Assembly: GCF_900104245.1 (NCBI RefSeq)
Contig: NZ_FMXN01000001.1
Coordinates: 124,001 to 188,000, forward strand
Reading direction: 5' to 3'
Source of the DNA: Pseudidiomarina indica
Lineage (GTDB): Bacteria; Pseudomonadota; Gammaproteobacteria; Enterobacterales; Alteromonadaceae
Length of the DNA: 64,000 nt
Shown: positions 31,625 through 41,424 of the stretch, in pieces
Layout of the letters: each line of letters starts with the position of its first letter
Numbering within the stretch: the stretch's first letter is position 1
Notes under the pieces: generated by a model
The model's input: the letters and a program-made list of their open reading frames with translations, nothing else
What the model was told of the DNA's origin: nothing
Database searches by the model: none
Translations under genes and position numbers: made by a program

Positions 31625-32506
31625 ATGCAGTTATTTGTAAACGATTTAACAGTCATTGATTTTTCCTATTTATGCCCCGAGCGTGGCATGGTTGGCGAAA
31701 GTTGGATTGTTGATATCGTCCTTGATGGCTCGCTGAATGAACAGTCCATGATTCTGGACTTTGGGCGGGTCAAAAAACAGATAAAGCGAATTATTGACGG
31801 TGCGGTAGACCATAAATTGGCAATTCCCGCTGAACATCCGTTTACCCAGGTGACTCGTCATGAGGATGGCAATAGCTATTGGGTTGACTTTATGCGCCCA
31901 GAGCAGCGTTCCATTCATCTATTTTGTCCCGCCGATGCTTTTGCGTTTATCGATGCTGACACAGTGACGATGGCGTCTGTGACAGAGTACCTGCGAGCGG
32001 TGATTAAGCGCGAGTTGCCCGAGAATGTGGAAGGCCTTGAGCTATTATTGCGAGCGGAAGAAATTCCAGGTGCTTTTTATCATTATACCCACGGTCTCAA
32101 AAAGCATGATGGCAATTGCCAGAGGATTGCGCATGGGCACCGTTCACGCCTGTATATTGCGGTTGATAATGAGCGTTCAGCAAGCCTTGAAGCCGAGTGG
32201 GCTGAAACCTGGCGAGATATCTATTTAGGCTCTGCAGAAGACGTGGTGCCGTTAGAACAGGTCAATCGCTCCGCAGCAGCGCGCGATGTGAGCGAACAAA
32301 GCCATGTTGCTTATAGTTATACCGCTGATCAAGGCTTATTCGAGTTGCTCGTTCCACGTTCTGAGAACTATATTATTCCAACGGACTCCACGGTTGAATG
32401 CATTGCTGCTTACCTTGCCACGACCATTAAGCAGCAACGGCCGCAATCAGCTATTCGAGTAACGGCCTTTGAGGGCGTTGGCAAAGGAGCGATTAGCGAT
32501 GCTTAG
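31625..32506 (+). CDS. tandem 6-pyruvoyl-tetrahydropterin synthase/QueD-like protein
   Basis: 293 residues made of two T-fold domains. The first (about 1-150) has the DF (45-46) and DHK (62-64) motifs of QueD/PTPS but lacks the zinc histidines. The second (about 151-293) has H156, C165 and HGH at 170-172, which correspond to the zinc ligands and catalytic cysteine, then PT at 252-253 and E283. It lacks the DF and DHK motifs. A combined site built from both domains is plausible. No other queuosine or pterin gene is nearby. It overlaps the M23 gene by eight bases. Confidence 0.82.
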   Translation: MQLFVNDLTVIDFSYLCPERGMVGESWIVDIVLDGSLNEQSMILDFGRVKKQIKRIIDGAVDHKLAIPAEHPFTQVTRHEDGNSYWVDFMRPEQRSIHLFCPADAFAFIDADTVTMASVTEYLRAVIKRELPENVEGLELLLRAEEIPGAFYHYTHGLKKHDGNCQRIAHGHRSRLYIAVDNERSASLEAEWAETWRDIYLGSAEDVVPLEQVNRSAAARDVSEQSHVAYSYTADQGLFELLVPRSENYIIPTDSTVECIAAYLATTIKQQRPQSAIRVTAFEGVGKGAISDA

Positions 32507-33368
32507 AACAACGGTAATCAGCACCTTGTTAATCACCGCCAGCAGTGCGTTATTTGCTGCCCCGGCGGCATTGGGAACCGAGGTGAAGCTTTCGGGAGCA
32601 TTAACTTCCGGTGGGTTGGTCCTAGCGGAATTTGACGATGCAGTACAAGTGCAACTGAATCAACAGGAGTTGTTGTTGACCGAACAACACAGAGCGGTGT
32701 TTGGTTTTGGTCGCGATCAACATGGCGAACAAGTGCTGACGTGGCGCGACAGCAACGGGAAAGAGCATCGCCACGAGTTCACGATTGCACCGCGAAAATA
32801 CCAAATTGATCGGGTGGATGGGGTGCCCCAACAGACCGTCACGCCAAATCCAGCACAACAAGAACGTGCTCGCCGTGAGGCAGAGCAAGTGTGGTTGGCC
32901 CGAAATAATGCCGTAACGCAGCGGACAGAGTTTTTAGCCCCGATTATTATGCCGGCCAAAGGGCGAATTAGTGGCGTGTATGGCAGTCAGCGTATTTTTA
33001 ATGGAACCCCGCGTAATCCTCATTATGGCCTTGATATAGCGGCCCCAACCGGAACACCTGTCATTGCTCCTTGGGCTGGGGAAGTGATTTTAGCCGAACC
33101 GGATTTGTTCTATTCTGGGGGAACGTTAATCATTGATCATGGCCACGGGGTGACCAGTACCTTTATTCATCTTAACAAGATTCATGTTGCCGTTGGTGAC
33201 ATGATTTCACAAGGGCAGTTAATTGCCGATATTGGGGCCACTGGCCGTGTCACAGGGCCCCATCTAGACTGGCGAATTAACTGGCGTCACTTGCGGTTAG
33301 ATCCCGCGTTGGTGATGGAACATTTTTCGGCGGCAGCAACCAATCCTGTCCCGGCTGAAATGCGTTAA
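32499..33368 (+). CDS. M23-family metallopeptidase (LytM domain), secreted
   Basis: 289 residues from ATG 32499, nine bases behind AAGGAG; the longer frame lacks support. A signal peptide ends near LFAAPAA. The C-terminal M23 domain has HYGLD (H175, D179), a DHGHG segment (214-216), FIHL (H224) and GPHLDW (H255, D257). The last motif normally reads HLH, so the third zinc ligand position is Asp here. Family members cleave peptidoglycan cross-bridges or regulate amidases. The 3' end overlaps the convergent M61 gene by 92 bases. Confidence 0.88.
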   Translation: MLRTTVISTLLITASSALFAAPAALGTEVKLSGALTSGGLVLAEFDDAVQVQLNQQELLLTEQHRAVFGFGRDQHGEQVLTWRDSNGKEHRHEFTIAPRKYQIDRVDGVPQQTVTPNPAQQERARREAEQVWLARNNAVTQRTEFLAPIIMPAKGRISGVYGSQRIFNGTPRNPHYGLDIAAPTGTPVIAPWAGEVILAEPDLFYSGGTLIIDHGHGVTSTFIHLNKIHVAVGDMISQGQLIADIGATGRVTGPHLDWRINWRHLRLDPALVMEHFSAAATNPVPAEMR

Positions 33369-35100
33369 TAGCTAATAGATAACTGGTTGGCTGTGCGGCT
33401 TGCCAAGTGAGCTTTAAGGTTAAGAGCTCATCCCGCCGAAAGGCATGCACAACGACCTCATCACCGGGTTGCGAGCGGTGTAAAATATCCTTAATACTGG
33501 CATCGTTTGCATGCAAATAATCAATCGCAATGATTCTATCATGAGCGCTGAGCCCAGCTTGATGGGCCGCTTCACCTTGAAACACCACTTGTAAATCGAG
33601 CCCCTGTGCAGTGGCTTGGTATTTTGCGCCTAATGCGACCGGTGCTGGTTGGGTGGCGGGGGTGCCGCCGTATTGATTGTCATCGCTACTCAACACCGGT
33701 GTCATCGTAACGCCAAACTCCGCCAATAGTTCCCGTAAAGGGAGGGGCGCGGTGGTATAAAGAGCTTGGTGTAGAAACTCACTCACATCAATGCCGTATT
33801 CACTTTGAATAAAGGTGGATACGGTATCATTGTCGGTACCAATTTGAGTTTTTCCATAGCACTGCCATAAATCATTCATAACACGCGCCAAGGTGACTTG
33901 CTGAGCTGATTTCTGCCGCAGCAGTAAGTCTAAGCACAGGGCGATTAACGCGCCTTGCGCATAGTAATTCACGATACTATTGGCGGCATTTTCATCCTGT
34001 TTATAAAACTTGGTCCAAGCATGAAAACTCGACTCTGTAATGGTCTGCTGTTGGCTGCCAACACCTCGTTTTACTCGAGCGAAGGTATCGCCGACTATAC
34101 GTAGGTAGGTCGGGGCATCAATCAATCCTGCGCGATGTAATAAATAATCATCAAAATAGGAGGTCACGCCTTCATAAAACCACAGTTGCTCGGTGTATTG
34201 TTCACGATCGAGACGATAAGGAATAAAAGCTTTTGGCTTCAATGTCTTAATATTCCAGCTATGGAAATATTCGTGGCTGCAGAGGCTCAAAAAGGTGCGA
34301 TATGCAGGGGTGATTTCGGACTGATTTTCACTGATAAGATCACGCCGACTGCAAACCAGTGCGGTGGAATTTCGGTGTTCCAATCCACCAAAACCTTGCC
34401 CCACTACCATGGTTAAAAACAGGTATTCAGTGAACGGGGCTGAGCCCCCAAATAACTGTATTTGCTGCTCACAAACGGCGGTCAAATCCTGACAAATACG
34501 TTGGGTATCGGCGTAATGGCGACCCGCTAATACCAAGGTGTGGGGGATGCCGTGTACCTTGAATTGCTGGATACTGAGATCACGCCCGAGTAATACCGGA
34601 TAATCAATGAATTCATCATAATTACTGGCTTGGAACGTTCCCGAACTAAACGGTGCGCCGAGTTGACGTGGCATGCCTGTGGCAACTTGCCAATTATCGT
34701 AGGGAGCGATATGCAGCTGACAAGGTGATTCCGCTAAAGAGACCACCGCAAGACACAAGGCTGAGGGGTTAAAAAAGCCCCAGAACTGGTCGAGGTAAAC
34801 ACTGCGAACACTGAGATCAAAGGCATAAACATGATAGCTCACTTGCAGCGTACCCGTATGCTTGGGCAGAACTTCCCAGGTTTGTTTATCAATGGCCGTG
34901 ATCGGCAGTTGTTGCTGATTTTGCGTCGCTTTCAACCCGTTCAAATTACGAGCAAAGTCACGGATCATGTAGCTGCCAGGTAACCAAGCCGGAAGGGTTA
35001 ATTGCAGCGGTTTAGGGCCGACCTCATGCACTGGAATATCGATTGTCACAGCAAATAAATGTGCTTCAGCATCAAGTATTTGAACGTGGTACTGCACCAT
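33277..35100 (-). CDS. M61-family peptidase with PDZ domain
   Basis: 607 residues. The zinc motif HEYFH is at 276-280, followed by WFYEGVTSYFDDY with the third ligand. A PDZ domain lies in the last ~120 residues (GLSAHDRIIAIDYLHANDAS). It belongs to the glycyl aminopeptidase family. No signal peptide is evident. GAGG lies about six bases before the ATG. It shares 92 bases with the convergent M23 gene, an unusually long overlap. Confidence 0.92.
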   Translation of the reverse strand: MVQYHVQILDAEAHLFAVTIDIPVHEVGPKPLQLTLPAWLPGSYMIRDFARNLNGLKATQNQQQLPITAIDKQTWEVLPKHTGTLQVSYHVYAFDLSVRSVYLDQFWGFFNPSALCLAVVSLAESPCQLHIAPYDNWQVATGMPRQLGAPFSSGTFQASNYDEFIDYPVLLGRDLSIQQFKVHGIPHTLVLAGRHYADTQRICQDLTAVCEQQIQLFGGSAPFTEYLFLTMVVGQGFGGLEHRNSTALVCSRRDLISENQSEITPAYRTFLSLCSHEYFHSWNIKTLKPKAFIPYRLDREQYTEQLWFYEGVTSYFDDYLLHRAGLIDAPTYLRIVGDTFARVKRGVGSQQQTITESSFHAWTKFYKQDENAANSIVNYYAQGALIALCLDLLLRQKSAQQVTLARVMNDLWQCYGKTQIGTDNDTVSTFIQSEYGIDVSEFLHQALYTTAPLPLRELLAEFGVTMTPVLSSDDNQYGGTPATQPAPVALGAKYQATAQGLDLQVVFQGEAAHQAGLSAHDRIIAIDYLHANDASIKDILHRSQPGDEVVVHAFRRDELLTLKLTWQAAQPTSYLLAINAFQPGQDWLLPPKNVPSPTRDLTASDAS

Positions 35101-35214
35101 AACTCACCTCACTTTCATCAACCCTTCATAGCGTTGTGGTAGTTTACCATTAAATTGTCGGCATGTGGCGGCTAGGGTGCGATGAATAAGGTCTGATTCT
35201 ACTTCATTTAGCGG

Positions 35215-35220
35215 TATAAT
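35215..35220 (+). promoter_or_regulatory. -10 element before the LytS-type kinase
   Basis: A perfect TATAAT stands ten bases before ATG 35230, which places the transcript start almost at that codon and favours the downstream ATG 35254 as the real start. The -35 region is weak. Confidence 0.5.
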
Positions 35221-35253
35221 GAATCAACGATGGTTGGCACAAACTGGAGCGTT

Positions 35254-36333
35254 ATGCTGAGCAATTGGAAGCTGTTATTAGAGGACCGTAATCGCTTTTT
35301 CTGGGTCTTGCAAGTGGCCGGATGGAGTGGGTATGCGTTAGTCCACTATATTGGGTCACTGATGCATGAGATGCGTGACATCTATGCACTAATTTTGCTG
35401 CTGGGTGCTTATGCGGGCTTCTTACTAACGGTGCCGCTGCGCTATTTGTATCGCAAAATTTGGGACGTCAGCCCGTGGTTACTGATTCTGATTGTGTTAG
35501 CAGCCAGCTATCTCTCAGCCGCTTTATGGGCGGTGATTGATAACGCCACTTATTGGGAAATCTATAAGTTTGGTTTTACGCCCGATAGTAAATGGTTTTA
35601 CTTCAAAAACACCATCGCCAAGTTTTATATCATGTTGAGCTGGAGTGGGTTGTATTTTGGCATTAAGTACTACCAAATGCTGCAGGATGAGAAGCAAAAA
35701 GCGCTCGTCGCAACTTCCATGGCGCATCAAGCGCAATTAAAAATGCTGCGCTATCAGCTTAATCCACACTTTTTATTCAATACGTTGAACGCCATTTCGA
35801 CGTTAATTTTGGTGGAAGAAAACGAACTGGCAAACCGCATGATGTCGAAGCTCAGCCTGTTTTTGCGCTTTAGTTTAGATAATGAGCCCATCAAAAAAAT
35901 TCCGTTGGAACGAGAAATCGATGCGTTGATGCTTTATCTCGACATTGAAAAGGTTCGATTTGACGACCGCCTCAAAGTAACGTTAGATATAGAAGAGGAT
36001 GTAAAACAAGCGTTAGTTCCGAGTTTATTTCTTCAACCGTTGATTGAAAACTCAGTCAAATACGCCATAGCGAAGTTGGAAGAGGGCGGTGAAATTATCA
36101 TTTCAGCGCAACGCAACGATGATGATTTGGTGATTGTCGTGGCTGACAACGGCCCCGGCAGTACTAAGCCGCTCGATAGCTTAAGCACACAAGGTGGCGT
36201 TGGTTTAGCCAACACCCGAGAACGTTTACAAGCCTTGTATGGGCGGAACTACTCATTTACATTAACCGCCAATACCCCGCGTGGGTTGCGTATCGAAATT
36301 CGAATTCCATTGGAGCAGGTAGAGCAGGCATGA
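35254..36333 (+). CDS. LytS/YehU-type sensor histidine kinase
   Basis: 359 residues from ATG 35254 (GGAG four bases upstream; ATG 35230 is the alternative). About four N-terminal membrane helices are followed by the His_kinase region with LRYQLNPHFLFNTLNAISTL, where the histidine is phosphorylated, then the HATPase domain (LFLQPLIENSVKYAI, ADNGPG, GVGLANTRERL). There is no separate sensor domain, so the signal is probably read in the membrane. Its stop overlaps the response-regulator start by four bases. Confidence 0.92.
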   Translation: MLSNWKLLLEDRNRFFWVLQVAGWSGYALVHYIGSLMHEMRDIYALILLLGAYAGFLLTVPLRYLYRKIWDVSPWLLILIVLAASYLSAALWAVIDNATYWEIYKFGFTPDSKWFYFKNTIAKFYIMLSWSGLYFGIKYYQMLQDEKQKALVATSMAHQAQLKMLRYQLNPHFLFNTLNAISTLILVEENELANRMMSKLSLFLRFSLDNEPIKKIPLEREIDALMLYLDIEKVRFDDRLKVTLDIEEDVKQALVPSLFLQPLIENSVKYAIAKLEEGGEIIISAQRNDDDLVIVVADNGPGSTKPLDSLSTQGGVGLANTRERLQALYGRNYSFTLTANTPRGLRIEIRIPLEQVEQA

Positions 36334-37157
36334 TAGAAAAAATTCGTACCCTTGTCGTTGATGATGAATCCTTAGCCCGTCGTGGACTGGTGGTGCGCCT
36401 GCAAGAATTTGACCAAATTGAATTGCTGCAAGAATGCCCCAGTGCGCGAGAAGCGCTGGAAGTGATCGGCAAAGAGCAGCCAGACCTTGTTTTCCTTGAT
36501 ATTCAAATGCCAGGAATGAATGGCTTTGAGCTGTTACGTGAAGTGCAAGCTCACGGTTATAAGATGCCGTTAGTGGTATTTGTTACGGCATATGACCAAT
36601 ATGCCATTAAAGCCTTTGAAGTTCGGGCCATTGATTACTTGTTGAAGCCCGTTGATCACGAACGCTTGGCGCAAAGTATTCAGCGGATTGAAAAGAGCAT
36701 TGCAGCACGTGCACAAAAAGTTCAGCAAGACCGCATCGTTAACATGCTGGCCGAGGCGACGGGTGAAGATTGTGAAGCCATTCTGAAGCGCTTGGCCAGT
36801 GGTGAAGATGTGAGTGTTGCTCGTTATCCTGAACACATTGCGATTAAAGAAAGTGGCGAGATCACACGGGTTGCGATTCATTCCATCGAGTGGATTGATG
36901 CCGCCGGCGATTACATGTGTATTCATGCTGGCAGTGAAACCCATATTTTGCGCCGCACCATGAAAGAACTAGAAGAAGAACTGAATCCACAACGATTCCA
37001 GCGCATTCACCGCTCTGCCATTGTGAATATGGAGCATGTGGAGAAGTTATGCAGCCGCCAAAATGGCGAGTATCACTTGATTCTGCGTAATGGGAAAGAG
37101 CTCAAAGTGAGCCGAAGCTATAAAGATAGAATTAAAAAATTGATTTTAAATCAGTAG
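36330..37157 (+). CDS. LytTR-family response regulator
   Basis: 275 residues. The receiver has the acidic pair DD at 11-12, phosphoacceptor D57 (LVFLDIQMPG) and the YLLKP lysine. The C-terminal LytTR DNA-binding domain follows (IHSIEWIDAAGDYMCIHAG, RFQRIHRSAIVN). It is the partner of the overlapping kinase. The pair resembles BtsSR/YpdAB and AlgZR-type systems; the regulon cannot be inferred. Confidence 0.94.
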   Translation: MIEKIRTLVVDDESLARRGLVVRLQEFDQIELLQECPSAREALEVIGKEQPDLVFLDIQMPGMNGFELLREVQAHGYKMPLVVFVTAYDQYAIKAFEVRAIDYLLKPVDHERLAQSIQRIEKSIAARAQKVQQDRIVNMLAEATGEDCEAILKRLASGEDVSVARYPEHIAIKESGEITRVAIHSIEWIDAAGDYMCIHAGSETHILRRTMKELEEELNPQRFQRIHRSAIVNMEHVEKLCSRQNGEYHLILRNGKELKVSRSYKDRIKKLILNQ

Positions 37158-37164
37158 AACGAAT

Positions 37165-37197
37165 AGGCGGCTTACCTTGAGTGAGCCGCCTTTATTT
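37165..37197 (+). terminator. terminator after the LytTR regulator
   Basis: The stem AGGCGGCTTAC / GTGAGCCGCCT (one wobble pair) with a five-base loop is followed by TTATTT. It also lies at the 3' end of the convergent pyk. Confidence 0.8.
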
Positions 37198-37206
37198 CAC
37201 CGACCG

Positions 37207-38643
37207 TTAGGTTACTTCAATAATCTTGCAGGTATTGGTAGACCCCACCGTTTCCATGACATCACCATGGGTGAGAATAACCACATCACCTGGTGCCACG
37301 TGACCACGTAATTTGATTTCATTGATAGCATCTTGCACGAGCTCGTGCGGTTTGCTCTTGGTTGAATCAAACGCAATCGGGTAGACGCCACGATATAAAG
37401 CACAACGTGAACGGCTTTCATGGTGTCGCGAAAGCGAGAAAATGGGCAGGGCAGTGTTGATCCGTGACATCAATTTGGCCGTTGACCCTGATTCCGTGAG
37501 CGCAACAATGGCTTTTACTCCTGCTAAATGCGTTGCGGCAAACATCGCACTGATGGCGGTGGCTTCTTGAATGGAAGTAAAGGTTTCATCCATATCATGA
37601 TTTTCAATGGTCACGCTGGGGTGCGTTTCAGCGCCTAAGCAGATTTCCGCCATGGCTTTGACCGTGGCGACTGGGTATTTCCCTGCGGCGGTTTCTGCGG
37701 ATAACATCACTGCATCGGTGCCGTCTAACACTGCGTTGGCAACGTCCATGACCTCGGCACGAGTCGGCATGGGGTTATCAATCATGGATTCCATCATTTG
37801 AGTGGCGGTAATGACCACTTTATTGCACTGGCGAGCACGGCGAATAATTCGTTTTTGTTTCCCTACCAACTGCGCATCACCAATTTCAACGCCTAAATCA
37901 CCGCGGGCAACCATGACCGCATCGGACGCACGAATAATATCGTCCAGAGCTTCATCGGTCGCGACGGCTTCAGCCCGTTCAATTTTGGCACAGATAGAAC
38001 CACGGCCATTGGCCGCACGTAGTAAACGACGCGCTTCGTGAATATCCGCACTGCTACGAGGGAAACTAACGGCTAAATAATCGACGCCAATTTTAGCGGC
38101 AACATGAATATCGTGATGATCTTTTTCGGTCAGAGCAGCAGCTGATAACCCGCCTCCTAACCGGTTAATCCCTTTATTGTTTGAGAGTACCCCACCAATT
38201 AATACGGTCGTGGTAACTTGGCTATCGCTGACATCTTCTACTTTTAGGCGTAAGCGACCATCGTCTAGCAGTAAAATATCGCCTTCACGCACATCTTGGG
38301 GAAGTTCTTTATAATCGATTCCAACACGCTGGTGATTTCCCGCATTGGGATCGTAATTTGCGTCCAAGACAAAGACATCGCCAACATCCAATGTTACGGC
38401 ACCACTTTCAAATTTGGCAATACGGATTTTGGGGCCTTGTAAATCCCCCAAAATCGCGACGTGAGTTCCCAGTCGTTCAGCTATTTCGCGGACGAGTTTC
38501 GCACGACGTTCATGATCGTCAGCGCTACCATGTGAAAAGTTGAGTCGGACGACATTAGCTCCGGCTTTAATAAGCGCTTCGAGTACCGCCGGGTCATCGG
38601 TCGCTGGCCCCAACGTGGTAACAATTTTTGTTCGCCGTAACAT
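37207..38643 (-). CDS. pyk: pyruvate kinase
   Basis: 478 residues. The N-terminal [17 protein letters not shown], the active-site barrel with GDLQGPKIR, the catalytic [11 protein letters not shown] and [12 protein letters not shown], the MMESMI motif and a C-terminal regulatory domain are present. It resembles E. coli PykA more than PykF by length. GGAG lies seven bases before ATG 38643; an adjacent in-frame GTG at 38646 is less likely. Divergent from a GAPDH gene, it clusters lower glycolysis. Confidence 0.95.
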   Translation of the reverse strand: MLRRTKIVTTLGPATDDPAVLEALIKAGANVVRLNFSHGSADDHERRAKLVREIAERLGTHVAILGDLQGPKIRIAKFESGAVTLDVGDVFVLDANYDPNAGNHQRVGIDYKELPQDVREGDILLLDDGRLRLKVEDVSDSQVTTTVLIGGVLSNNKGINRLGGGLSAAALTEKDHHDIHVAAKIGVDYLAVSFPRSSADIHEARRLLRAANGRGSICAKIERAEAVATDEALDDIIRASDAVMVARGDLGVEIGDAQLVGKQKRIIRRARQCNKVVITATQMMESMIDNPMPTRAEVMDVANAVLDGTDAVMLSAETAAGKYPVATVKAMAEICLGAETHPSVTIENHDMDETFTSIQEATAISAMFAATHLAGVKAIVALTESGSTAKLMSRINTALPIFSLSRHHESRSRCALYRGVYPIAFDSTKSKPHELVQDAINEIKLRGHVAPGDVVILTHGDVMETVGSTNTCKIIEVT

Positions 38644-38670
38644 CACTTTACTCCTCTAGTTTTAAGCTAA

Positions 38671-38676
38671 ATTATA
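38671..38676 (-). promoter_or_regulatory. -10 element of the pyk promoter
   Basis: TATAAT on the minus strand lies 27 bases before the pyk start. The -35 region (TGTAAC) is a poor match. Confidence 0.5.
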
Positions 38677-38787
38677 CCATGTATCATACTGAGTTACAGA
38701 GCATGTGGCGCTAGTCGTCGTATTTAAGTACAATATCGTCAGTTTTTTCATATAACCGTTAAATTCACGTAACAGAAAGGTAATCTC

Positions 38788-40233
38788 ATGAGTGATCAGC
38801 AACAGGATCTGACCCTAGCGAGTTGGCAGGAGCGCCAAGAATATGCCGAGATGATGCAACCTCTCATTGGTCGGTTGTACCGCAATTACGGCGTTGAAGT
38901 TTTAGTTTATGGCCGTTCTCTGCTGAATGTCGATACCATTAACATCATTAAGGCGCACCGTCTTATTAGCCGCCATGAAGGGGTGAAGTTACGGTTACGT
39001 GAAAGCTTCCCTTTCATTGAAGCCCTGAGCAACATGAAGCTTGCTCCTGCGCGAGTTGATTTGGGTAAGTTAGCATTCAACTACCTGCATAAAGATGCCG
39101 GAAAAGGCGACAGCATTGAAACGTATTTAGCCCGTGAGTTGGCTGATATTGTTGATAAAGCAGACGAAATTCCAGTCCAAGATATCGTACTTTACGGTTT
39201 TGGTCGGATTGGCCGCTTACTTGCGCGTTTACTAATTGAGCGTAACGGCAGCAATAACAAGATGCGGTTACGAGCAATTGTGGTTCGTGGCGGCCGAGAT
39301 GGCGATCTAGAGAAGCGTGCTAGCTTATTACGTCGTGATTCAATTCATGGTCCGTTTAACGGTTCAATTACAGTTGATCATGAAAATTCTGCGATTAAAG
39401 CGAATGGTACCAGCATTAAAGTGATCTACTCTGACGGTCCTGATCAGGTGGATTACACCCAGTACGGTATTCATAACGCCATTGTGATTGATAACACTGG
39501 TATTTGGAAAGACGAAGCAGGGCTTGGCTTGCACTTGAAAGCAAAAGGCGTCAAAAAGGTGCTATTAACCGCACCGTCAAAAGGCGACATCAAGAATATC
39601 GTTTACGGTGTGAACCATAAAGATATTCTGCCTGAAGATTTGATCGTCAGTGCTGCAAGCTGTACCACCAACGCCATTACCCCTGTGTTGAAAGTGATCA
39701 ATGATGAGTTTGGTATCCGTAACGGGCACGTTGAAACAGTGCATTCCTATACCAACGACCAGAACTTGATTGATAACTATCACAAAGCAGAGCGTCGTGG
39801 ACGTTCAGCCCCATTGAACATGGTCTTGACCTCAACCGGAGCTGCCAAAGCAGTAGCGAAAGCACTGCCTGAGTTGGCTGGGAAGTTGACAGGTAACGCG
39901 ATTCGCGTGCCAACGCCAAACGTATCCATGGCCATTATGAACTTGAACTTAAATAAAGCGACCAACAAAGAAGAATTGAACGTATTCTTGTTGCATCAAT
40001 CACTGCACTCTGAGTTGCAAGCACAAATCGACTATACCGCATCCACTGAAATCGTCTCGAGCGATTTGGTCGGCTCACGTTACGCAGGGGTCGTTGATTC
40101 GCAAGCGACCATTGTGGATGAAGACCGTGCGGTCCTTTATGTTTGGTACGATAACGAGTTCGGTTATAGCTGCCAAGTGATTCGTGTTGCGGAGCAAATG
40201 GCAGGTCAGCAACTGCTCAACTTCCCGAAATAA
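38788..40233 (+). CDS. gap: glyceraldehyde-3-phosphate dehydrogenase, long form
   Basis: 481 residues, about 145 more than typical GAPDH. An N-terminal extension of ~130 residues precedes the NAD-binding GFGRIGR (137-143). The catalytic cysteine is C292 in SAASCTTNAITP, and YDNEFGYS is near the C-terminus. This long form is known from Vibrio and Shewanella beside the short enzyme. It catalyses glyceraldehyde-3-phosphate oxidation or, in gluconeogenesis, the reverse. AAAGG precedes the ATG. Confidence 0.93.
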   Translation: MSDQQQDLTLASWQERQEYAEMMQPLIGRLYRNYGVEVLVYGRSLLNVDTINIIKAHRLISRHEGVKLRLRESFPFIEALSNMKLAPARVDLGKLAFNYLHKDAGKGDSIETYLARELADIVDKADEIPVQDIVLYGFGRIGRLLARLLIERNGSNNKMRLRAIVVRGGRDGDLEKRASLLRRDSIHGPFNGSITVDHENSAIKANGTSIKVIYSDGPDQVDYTQYGIHNAIVIDNTGIWKDEAGLGLHLKAKGVKKVLLTAPSKGDIKNIVYGVNHKDILPEDLIVSAASCTTNAITPVLKVINDEFGIRNGHVETVHSYTNDQNLIDNYHKAERRGRSAPLNMVLTSTGAAKAVAKALPELAGKLTGNAIRVPTPNVSMAIMNLNLNKATNKEELNVFLLHQSLHSELQAQIDYTASTEIVSSDLVGSRYAGVVDSQATIVDEDRAVLYVWYDNEFGYSCQVIRVAEQMAGQQLLNFPK

Positions 40234-40247
40234 TTAATCAGTATTTT

Positions 40248-40279
40248 AAAAGCGCCTAAAGCAGGCGCTTTTCTTTTTT
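40248..40279 (+). terminator. terminator after gap
   Basis: The stem AAAAGCGCCT / AGGCGCTTTT with a five-base loop is followed by CTTTTTT. Confidence 0.9.
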
Positions 40280-40293
40280 AGGAGACATCATTT

Positions 40294-41424
40294 ATGTATA
40301 TCACGGCGCAATTTGATAGCGGTAACATCGAGGTTATTGCTGCCAATGAACCTCACGACATTCAGTTGGCCATTCGCAATGACAACGAATCTGAGTTCTT
40401 TCAATGGTTCCATTTCAAGCTATATGGTGAAGCGGGTGTGGAACACGTGATGACTATCACCAATGCCAGCAAAGCAGCGTATCCAGATGGTTGGAATGGC
40501 TACGAAGCAGTGGCATCTTATGACCGCGAAACTTGGTTCCGAGTACCGACCGAATACAATGGCACTGAGCTCATTATTCGTCACACGCCCGAACAAGAAA
40601 GTGTTTATTACGCTTACTTCACGCCTTATTCCTACGAACGCCACATGGATTTAATTCAGTGGGCGCAGCAATCATCGTTATGCCAACACATCTATCTTGG
40701 CCCGACCTTGGATGGTCGTGATATGAACCTATTGGTGATTGGTGAGCCGGATGAAAACAAAGCAAAAATTTGGGTCACTGCTCGCCAACATCCAGGTGAA
40801 ACCATGGCAGAATGGTTCATTGAAGGTTTCTTATCGCGCTTGCTCGACGATGAAGATGGCGTGGCGCGCCACTTGCTTGAGCATTGCGTTTTTTATGTGG
40901 TGCCCAACATGAACCCGGACGGGAGTGTGCGTGGTCATTTACGGACCAACGCAGCAGGCGTTAACTTAAACCGCGAATGGGCAGCACCGACGTTAGAGAA
41001 AAGCCCAGAAGTCTATTATGTGTTGAACATGATGGCGGCCACGGGCGTTGATTTCTATTTGGATGTGCATGGCGATGAAGCTCTGCCATACAACTTTGTT
41101 GCCGGCAGTGAAGGGGTGCCTAGCTACAACGACAGCATTCACCAATTAGGGGAGCAGTTCAAACAACTGCTGATGTCGATGACGCCGGAATTCCAAGTCA
41201 CCTATGGTTATGACGTTGACGAGCCAGGTACTGCCAATTTAACTGTGGCGAGTAACGCAGTAGGTGAGCGTTTCAACTGTTTAGCCTTTACTTTGGAAAT
41301 GCCATTTAAGGACAATGCAAACCTACCTGATCTCGACTTTGGTTGGTCGGCACCACGGAGTCAGCAATTAGGAATGGACGTGCTAAGTGCACTTTATGGG
41401 GTTGCTAAAAACTTGCGCAGCTAA
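40294..41424 (+). CDS. M14-family zinc carboxypeptidase (cytosolic Nna1-like)
   Basis: 376 residues without a signal peptide. An N-terminal beta domain (about 1-120) precedes the M14 catalytic domain with H166-x2-E169 (RQHPGET), H259 (LDVHGDE) and the catalytic E335 (TLEMPF). This subfamily resembles the deglutamylase-like cytosolic carboxypeptidases. A substrate cannot be assigned. AGGAGA lies upstream of the ATG. Its stop codon is the loop of a perfect hairpin. Confidence 0.9.
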   Translation: MYITAQFDSGNIEVIAANEPHDIQLAIRNDNESEFFQWFHFKLYGEAGVEHVMTITNASKAAYPDGWNGYEAVASYDRETWFRVPTEYNGTELIIRHTPEQESVYYAYFTPYSYERHMDLIQWAQQSSLCQHIYLGPTLDGRDMNLLVIGEPDENKAKIWVTARQHPGETMAEWFIEGFLSRLLDDEDGVARHLLEHCVFYVVPNMNPDGSVRGHLRTNAAGVNLNREWAAPTLEKSPEVYYVLNMMAATGVDFYLDVHGDEALPYNFVAGSEGVPSYNDSIHQLGEQFKQLLMSMTPEFQVTYGYDVDEPGTANLTVASNAVGERFNCLAFTLEMPFKDNANLPDLDFGWSAPRSQQLGMDVLSALYGVAKNLRS

